From an uncultured bacterium (lineage in GTDB: Bacteria; Bacteroidota; Bacteroidia; Chitinophagales; CAIOSU01): a stretch of 17,248 bases of DNA. The position numbers and the translations under genes were made by a program. Positions within the stretch are counted from its first letter, which is position 1, and each line of letters starts with the position of its first letter. The DNA is taken from assembly GCA_903861055.1 (NCBI GenBank), contig CAIOSU010000176.1:1-17248 (forward strand). Reading direction: 5' to 3'. The notes under the pieces were generated by a model that searched no databases, was not told where the DNA came from, and saw only the letters and a program-made list of their open reading frames with translations. Shown here piece after piece: positions 12,680 through 17,248 of the stretch.

Positions 12680-14440
12680 TTACTCAGCCTTACATACTTT
12701 GCGTGTGTAGGTTCCCTCGGCAGTGGTTACTTTTACCAAATAGATTCCTGCCGCAACATCAGGGAAAACAATGGTTGCCTGTGGTACATTCAACTGGCCG
12801 GCCACTAATAGTTGCTCGCCCACTAGGTTCAATACTTCTACCTGTTGCAATACTTGGCCACCTGCTGAAACATTTAAGCTGCCTGTTACAGGCACTGGCC
12901 ATAAGTTCAAGCTAATGTCGGCATTAGGCGAAGCAATTCCGGTAGGGTTGCTTACATCAACTGCATCACCATTGTTATAGTCAACCATATACATACGCTG
13001 GTTGCCGCTTCCGCCCACGTCCACTGTAACCAAGTAGCGGCCGATGGTAAACCCACTTGCGGTATAAGCATCAATCAGGAAGGGGTCAAGGCCTGTAAAA
13101 CCTGCATTTGGGGTATAAGTAATGATGTCGTACACGGTCGTATTGATACCGTTGTAAGGCACATTGGTTATGGTATTGTTAAAGCTAACGGTTCCATTAA
13201 GTGGTGCATAGTTTACAGTGGCAAAAACTTGGGTACCTGTGTTGAAAGCAATATCAACTGGTGTATTCTCTGGTGTTGATACAAACACGTTCATCTGCTG
13301 TGTGTTGTATAAATAGCCAATTTTTATTGATCCGGTCGCACAATTGCCACCGTTGCACACTACATAGTCAAAGTAATCGTATCCATAGTATTGGAAAGAG
13401 CTATCGGGGGTGTAAGTAACGGTATTGCCATTTATACTTACTGAACCATAGAAAGGCTGGCCTACGCTACTTAGGAAAAGGCCTGTGCCAACATCGTTCA
13501 AAATGGGCTCAATGGCAACGGAGCCAGTACCGAAGTTGATTTGCACATAGTCTTCAACGGGATAAATAAGGCTGCCCGCCGGCACTACATCAATAATGGT
13601 GCGATGTATGTAGGAACTCGAGGGATCGGAAAAGTCTATCGAATCGAGGCCCAAGAAGCCATTGTACGGTGTATATAAATAGGTAAAGCTCAGGCTGTCA
13701 AATACCACAGTGCCGTTTACTGGGGGCGCAACGATGGGGTAGTCCTGATAAAAAGCGGCATAAACAGTTACCGGGGTATTTTCTTCCGTGCTAAAGTATT
13801 GGCGATAGGTAAGTGCTCCCGGTTCCAAAATATTGATGAGCACATTGGCCGACGAGGTATTGCCGGCTGAATCGGTAATGGTATAACTTAAGTTGTCATA
13901 TCCAATAAAGTTGGCCGGTGCAGCGTAAACTATAGTGCCATTTGCGCCTAGGGTTGCTGTGCCATAGCTACCTTGAGATAGTGCAGTAATGGCTATTTGC
14001 GTGCCTTGGTCATTGGCCAGTAAGTTGATGGTGGCAGTGTTGCCACTTTCTACATCCCAATGGTCGTCATGAGCCAATGCAGGGTAATAATACACTACAT
14101 CAATATACACCGAAAAAGTATCGCAGTAGGCGGGATCATAGCAAACTCCCAGCTCGAGTGAATCGCTACCAACGAAGTTGTTATCAGGGGTATACACAAA
14201 ACCGTAGTAGTTTACACTGTCAAATACCACCGTGCCATGCAGGGCCTGGCTTACAACTCCACCTGTAGTTGCACCAGGTATGCCTGGGCCACCGTGGAGC
14301 CAATAATAACCACCTATAAACACAGGCTGATTTACCAAGGTGGTAAAATATTGGCCGTTATTGGTTACTTGGCCTTGGCTGGCCATAGGTGCCATACAGG
14401 CCATTAACAGCAATATGAAGGATAGAAAGGTCTTCAACAT
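12680..14440 (-). CDS. Type IX-secreted cell-surface protein with five Ig/cadherin-like repeats
   Basis: Probably an exported surface or matrix protein. From ATG 14440 it has 586 residues beginning with a signal peptide, MLKTFLSFILLLMACMAPMA, likely cut around SQG. An upstream ATG at 14473 adds a charged stretch that spoils the signal, so I prefer the inner one. Five repeats share the pattern NGTV...YTPxxxFxGxD (roughly 67-95, 159-189, 241-271, 331-368, 412-460). The second contains a full Big_9/cadherin-like unit with LLANDQGT and YTITDSAGN. The last ~75 residues are a type A Por sorting domain: LNLWPVPVTGSLNVS, a VEVLNLVGEQ strand, then AAGIYLVKVTTAEGTYTRKV. That domain directs transport by the type IX system and removal or anchoring at the surface. 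Ligand or function is unknown; adhesion is a guess. A strong terminator follows. Confidence 0.9.
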   Translation of the reverse strand: MLKTFLSFILLLMACMAPMASQGQVTNNGQYFTTLVNQPVFIGGYYWLHGGPGIPGATTGGVVSQALHGTVVFDSVNYYGFVYTPDNNFVGSDSLELGVCYDPAYCDTFSVYIDVVYYYPALAHDDHWDVESGNTATINLLANDQGTQIAITALSQGSYGTATLGANGTIVYAAPANFIGYDNLSYTITDSAGNTSSANVLINILEPGALTYRQYFSTEENTPVTVYAAFYQDYPIVAPPVNGTVVFDSLSFTYLYTPYNGFLGLDSIDFSDPSSSYIHRTIIDVVPAGSLIYPVEDYVQINFGTGSVAIEPILNDVGTGLFLSSVGQPFYGSVSINGNTVTYTPDSSFQYYGYDYFDYVVCNGGNCATGSIKIGYLYNTQQMNVFVSTPENTPVDIAFNTGTQVFATVNYAPLNGTVSFNNTITNVPYNGINTTVYDIITYTPNAGFTGLDPFLIDAYTASGFTIGRYLVTVDVGGSGNQRMYMVDYNNGDAVDVSNPTGIASPNADISLNLWPVPVTGSLNVSAGGQVLQQVEVLNLVGEQLLVAGQLNVPQATIVFPDVAAGIYLVKVTTAEGTYTRKVCKAE

Positions 14441-14473
14441 ATGGGTTGTTTTTTGACAAAACGGTACAAGCAA

Positions 14474-14788
14474 TACTGCTATTAAAGTTAAAAAATAAAT
14501 GATAACTAACTAAGTGTTCAGCTGCTCATCTGTAATTATAACGCTAAACAACACCCGATGGTTGCCAGTGTCTTACAATTAAGTATGGGGCAAATAATCA
14601 ACAGTTGATGGTCCGCGGAAATTTGCGATAAGTGGCAAATTCTTCGCATAGGGGTTTTGTCGTGTACTTTTAGGTGTTGTGGGGCGGGTTTGGGAGGTGA
14701 ATAGGCTTGGTGAGGGACGCAAAATACCAGTCAAGAAAAATCGGGGCGACAAGTGTTTTATTCTTGTTGCAATTCACTAACAACCTAC
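14474..14788. other. Gene-free gap between the DUF5723-like gene and the secreted-protein gene
   Basis: No open frame or RNA gene recognised. It contains an inverted repeat AATTTGC/GCAAATT with an 8-nt loop (14620-14626, 14635-14641), the second copy of the 22-bp direct repeat (14651-14672), and a weak hairpin CGACAAG/CTTGTTG (14747-14753, 14763-14769, one G-T pair). On the minus strand that hairpin is followed after several bases by a short T-run and could be a poor terminator for the DUF5723-like gene. Confidence 0.6.
14651..14672. repeat. 22-bp direct repeat, copy 2 (upstream of the secreted-protein gene)
   Basis: Identical over 22 bases to 12317-12338. Both copies lie upstream of a minus-strand gene (about 115 and 210 bp before the start codons) in the same orientation, and the similarity tails off over the next 35 bases. 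Confidence 0.85.
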
Positions 14789-16180
14789 TCAAAAATAAAA
14801 CCTAAACACCCCCGTAGCCGCTTGAAAGTAGTTGCGGTCTACCATGAAGTAGCTGAGTAAATCTGCCGTGCCGAGGCCCAGTTCGTAGCCGCGTTTTTTG
14901 CCCACAAAAACATTTAGGTACGTGGGCATGGTAATGCGCACTTCGCTGTACGATATGCCCGTGCGCAGGTATAGGCGGTTCCAGGCGTTTACTTCGGCAC
15001 CCACGCCAATAATAGGCCCGGTAAGGTTTTTGGGCGATTGGTTGAGGGGTATCAGTGCATCCAAGTAGGTGGTTACCCGTGGGTGTGCTTTGTACGAAAA
15101 CCCTAAAATTATCTTGGCGGGTAGCCACTCAATGTTGCGTTGGCTGCCGTTGTAATAAAATATGCCGTCTTTTATGAGGTCGTTAAAGGCCGTTTCCAAT
15201 CCATTTTCCAAATCAATATTGTCGCTCAGGCCTTGCTTAATGGAGATGGGATTTACGGGCCATTTTATCAAACCCAAATCGGTAAGGGTAAGGGCTAGCT
15301 TCATTTTGTCTCTATAGAGCCAAGTGGCCCCAATGGCACTGTTAAAGCCATGCCCGCTGCGGCTGCGGTTGCCAATGTCGTTGGGTAAGTTGATGGCCCC
15401 GAGGTCTTGTCGCAGGTAAGGTATGCGGCTCACATAGCCCCTGATGTCGCCCTCGTTGAAACGAATTGCCATATCGGCTTGGCCATATACATAACCAAAG
15501 CGCAAGCCGCCCAATAGGGTGTGGGTTTTGTTGGTATATAGTAGGCGCGAATAGGCCAGGTTTACTTCGTGGGTAATGTTTATTTTAAGATAGCTATCGT
15601 CCAGCAGTTCAAAAACCTTCTTTTCGTTTACCTTACCGTTTTCTAGATTGGTCAATATGATGCTCACTACCGTATCAATGTAGTTAGCAAATCCATCTCC
15701 CTGAAACAGTATTTCGTTAGCAAAGTCATTAAAATCCGTTTCGAAGTAAACATTGCTCTTTACATTGATGCCAAAGCTGCCCGCTTTTTTGGTCTGAAAT
15801 GAAAAGCCCACATGGGTTATTTCAGTATTAATGCTCAATTGCTGCGCCATAATATTGCGCATGTTTAGCGATTGATATTTTGGATAGCTCAATTCGCCGC
15901 TCGGCGATAGGTAGTTGGTGCGCCTATGAAACATGTTGCGTTTTATCTCTTCGTTGTAAATGATACTCTCAGTTTGGAAGAGCCCGAGGCTATACCTTTG
16001 CCCATTGACGTTTTGCAGCGATAGGTTAGATGGGTGCAAGTTTAAGGCTTGGTAGTCGGCTTTGTTTGCTGAGTTGGCGTACTCCCGGTGGGCGTTCAAG
16101 GGGTTAATTTGCCCTTGCGCTGCGCTTGCTAGCAGAAGTGTTAGCAATGCCACCATGATATGTAGGTAGTACGAATTCAA
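14789..16180 (-). CDS. DUF5723-like outer-membrane beta-barrel protein
   Basis: 463-residue exported protein of a Bacteroidota-restricted family best recognised as DUF5723. The signal peptide is in the first 24 residues (hydrophobic MVALLTLLLASAAQG). A start at ATG 16156 (residue 9) is equally plausible. The mature N-terminus has the NPLNAHREYANSANKADYQALNLHPSNLSL opening with Asn/Pro-rich turns. The rest alternates hydrophobic and polar residues as in beta strands (LLGGLRFGYVYGQADMAI, IIGVGAEVNAWNRLYLRTGI). It ends FRFYF, the aromatic C-terminus expected for barrel insertion. The exact function is not known. Some relatives accompany type IX secretion genes, and the next gene downstream encodes a type IX-secreted protein, which may be coincidence. 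An inverted repeat 59-79 bp upstream may be an operator. Confidence 0.8.
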   Translation of the reverse strand: MNSYYLHIMVALLTLLLASAAQGQINPLNAHREYANSANKADYQALNLHPSNLSLQNVNGQRYSLGLFQTESIIYNEEIKRNMFHRRTNYLSPSGELSYPKYQSLNMRNIMAQQLSINTEITHVGFSFQTKKAGSFGINVKSNVYFETDFNDFANEILFQGDGFANYIDTVVSIILTNLENGKVNEKKVFELLDDSYLKINITHEVNLAYSRLLYTNKTHTLLGGLRFGYVYGQADMAIRFNEGDIRGYVSRIPYLRQDLGAINLPNDIGNRSRSGHGFNSAIGATWLYRDKMKLALTLTDLGLIKWPVNPISIKQGLSDNIDLENGLETAFNDLIKDGIFYYNGSQRNIEWLPAKIILGFSYKAHPRVTTYLDALIPLNQSPKNLTGPIIGVGAEVNAWNRLYLRTGISYSEVRITMPTYLNVFVGKKRGYELGLGTADLLSYFMVDRNYFQAATGVFRFYF

Positions 16181-16238
16181 TTAGTTTGAAAAGGTTATTG
16201 TACAGGCAAAAACATATTGTTAAGCGAAGTAGTATTTA

Positions 16239-16259
16239 TGATACGTTGAAATCGTATCA
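16239..16259. promoter_or_regulatory. Inverted repeat TGATACG-n7-CGTATCA, candidate operator
   Basis: Perfect 7-bp arms (16239-16245, 16253-16259) around TTGAAAT. The site is 59-79 bp upstream of the DUF5723-like start, a position suited to a dimeric regulator. No regulator gene is nearby. It could equally be a hairpin in a long leader. Confidence 0.35.
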
Positions 16260-16339
16260 GATGTTCACCTAACTGAAAATATAGTGCCAACCTTGGAACG
16301 CAGATTAAATTTGATTACGCTGATGACGTAGCGAAGATA

Positions 16340-16379
16340 GGGCGTTGCCCCATCCTAAGATTATTTATCCCCGTTGGGG
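16340..16379. repeat. Double-hairpin REP-like element
   Basis: Two mini-hairpins with GTT loops, GGGC-GTT-GCCC (16340-16350) and CCCC-GTT-GGGG (16369-16379), are separated by 18 bases. The layout resembles REP/RAYT-type repeats. It lies between rsgA and the DUF5723-like gene (gap 16181-16453), preceded by a GCAGATT/GATTACGC/TGATGACG stretch and followed by the TGTCATCCTGAGCG element. Confidence 0.6.
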
Positions 16380-16420
16380 AACTTGTATTATGTAAACAAG
16401 GCTCCTTAGTTGTCTTGTGT

Positions 16421-16444
16421 CCTTCGGCTCCGCTCAGGATGACA
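16421..16444. repeat. Dispersed TGTCATCCTGAGCG element, copy 2 (inverted)
   Basis: Reverse complement begins TGTCATCCTGAGCGGAGCCG. It matches the copy at 4525-4549 at about 21 of 24 positions. It ends 10 bp before the stop codon side of rsgA. Confidence 0.8.
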
Positions 16445-16453
16445 ATTCTTGTG

Positions 16454-17248
16454 TCAATACTTTGGCCGCTCCTTGGTATTTCCTACAATGTTATCGTAGT
16501 TCTTGTAGCGCTCATAGGCCAGTTTACCGTCCATTACGGCTTGTTTTACGGCACAGTCGGGCTCTTCTTGGTGCAGGCAGTTGTTGTATTTGCAGCCCGA
16601 AAGAATGGCCCTTATCTCTGGGTAAAAGTGCCCTACTTCTTGTGGTTGCAGGTCGAGGATGCCAAACTCTTTAATGCCGGGCGTATCAATCAAATAGCCA
16701 CCATCGGGCAACACAAACATTTCCGAAAAGGTAGTGGTGTGTACGCCTTTGTTGTGCTTTTGCGAAATCTCCTTGGTACGCAAGTGCATGGTCGGGAAAA
16801 TGGAATTGATAAGCGTTGATTTGCCAACACCCGAATGCCCCGATAGCAAAGAAACCTTGTTGTGCAGCATGTTGCCCAATTCCTTTACGCCTTCCCCCGT
16901 TACGCTCGAGGTAAGTAGTACCGTGTAGCCAGCGGTTCGGTACATATCCACCCACTCTTTTTGGCGTTCCAGGTCTTTGGGTTTGGTTAGCAAATCTTGC
17001 TTATTGAAAACCACAACAGCAGGTATGTGGTAGGCCTCGGCAGTAAGCAAAAACCGATCGATAAATCCCGATGACGTGCGTGGATTGGCAACAGTAGCTA
17101 TTATAAATGCTTGGTCGAGATTGGCGGCAATAATGTGCCGGCCATACTGGTGGCGCGGTGCTTCGCGAGAAATGTAATTGGCCCGGTCTTGTATATCCGT
17201 AATCATGGCGTTGCCGCTCTCGTCCAATTCTTCGAAAGAGATGGTCAC
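16454..17248 (-). CDS. rsgA: Ribosome small-subunit-dependent GTPase RsgA (5' end outside window)
   Basis: Circularly permuted GTPase that checks late 30S ribosomal subunit maturation. The frame runs to the window edge. The visible residues begin inside the OB-fold (VTISFEELDESGNAMITDI), so roughly 45 N-terminal residues are missing; the GTG at the edge is not the start. The permuted order is clear: G4 NKQD (visible 82-85), G1 GHSGVGKS (137-144), then G3 DTPGIKEF (188-195). The C-terminal zinc knuckle has C209, C214, H216 and C222. The switch region LRTKEISQKHNKGVHTT lies between G1 and G3, with the catalytic His. It ends RPKY. The gene is on the same strand as the DUF5723-like gene, which follows after 273 repeat-rich bases. 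Confidence 0.96.
   Translation of the reverse strand: MTISFEELDESGNAMITDIQDRANYISREAPRHQYGRHIIAANLDQAFIIATVANPRTSSGFIDRFLLTAEAYHIPAVVVFNKQDLLTKPKDLERQKEWVDMYRTAGYTVLLTSSVTGEGVKELGNMLHNKVSLLSGHSGVGKSTLINSIFPTMHLRTKEISQKHNKGVHTTTFSEMFVLPDGGYLIDTPGIKEFGILDLQPQEVGHFYPEIRAILSGCKYNNCLHQEEPDCAVKQAVMDGKLAYERYKNYDNIVGNTKERPKY

Noticed and set aside
12680..14473. Secreted-protein start at ATG 14473
   Set aside because: The added residues (MLVPFCQKTTH) precede a clean signal peptide that begins at ATG 14440.
16454..17248. RsgA start at the GTG on the window edge
   Set aside because: The visible sequence begins within the OB-fold, so the gene continues beyond the window.

Overview
The window reads as a chromosomal segment from a Bacteroidota bacterium. 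The evidence is a cell-surface protein with a C-terminal type IX secretion sorting domain, a DUF5723-like outer-membrane protein ending in phenylalanine, weak Shine-Dalgarno signals, several TAnnTTTG-type -7 boxes, and a mevalonate pathway cluster containing the GYDIA-type GHMP kinase found in this phylum. The sequence alone does not settle the class or genus. I see no tRNA, rRNA, CRISPR array, insertion sequence or prophage gene.

Layout. 1-2408 (+): 3' part of an oligopeptide/dipeptide ABC permease, then a GAF-SpoIIE (PP2C-type) phosphatase. 2583-4510 (-): 3-hydroxyanthranilate 3,4-dioxygenase and an Nramp-like transporter that lacks the canonical metal-binding motifs. 4704-10269 (+): an atypical SDR without the usual Tyr/Lys, three GHMP-superfamily genes of the mevalonate pathway (GYDIA kinase, diphosphomevalonate decarboxylase, mevalonate kinase; the last two overlap by 8 bp), and an aldehyde dehydrogenase. 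10345-12203 (-): a GNAT acetyltransferase, then dihydrofolate reductase and thymidylate synthase as an ATGA-overlapping thyA-folA pair. 12680-17248 (-): a type IX-secreted Ig/cadherin-like repeat protein, a DUF5723-like outer-membrane protein, and the 3' part of the ribosome-assembly GTPase RsgA. Both window edges cut a gene.

How the genes work together. The GYDIA kinase, MvaD and mevalonate kinase should carry mevalonate to isopentenyl diphosphate, with the GYDIA protein the candidate for the phosphomevalonate kinase step. ThyA and FolA form the dTMP/tetrahydrofolate cycle. The other genes look like ordinary, functionally unrelated neighbours.

The most unusual signal is between the genes. 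Eight of the twelve real intergenic gaps carry short arrays with a period of exactly or nearly 7 bp. The heptamer differs from gap to gap: AAGACAC, nnnAGTT, TCnCATT, TTGGTTA, GTCCATA/ATCGACC, AGTATCA and others. Several arrays are paired with reverse-complement copies in the same gap. The remaining gaps hold other dispersed elements: a 22-bp direct repeat on either side of the type IX-secreted gene, two copies of a TGTCATCCTGAGCG element, a double-hairpin REP-like element, and a highly folded segment upstream of thyA.
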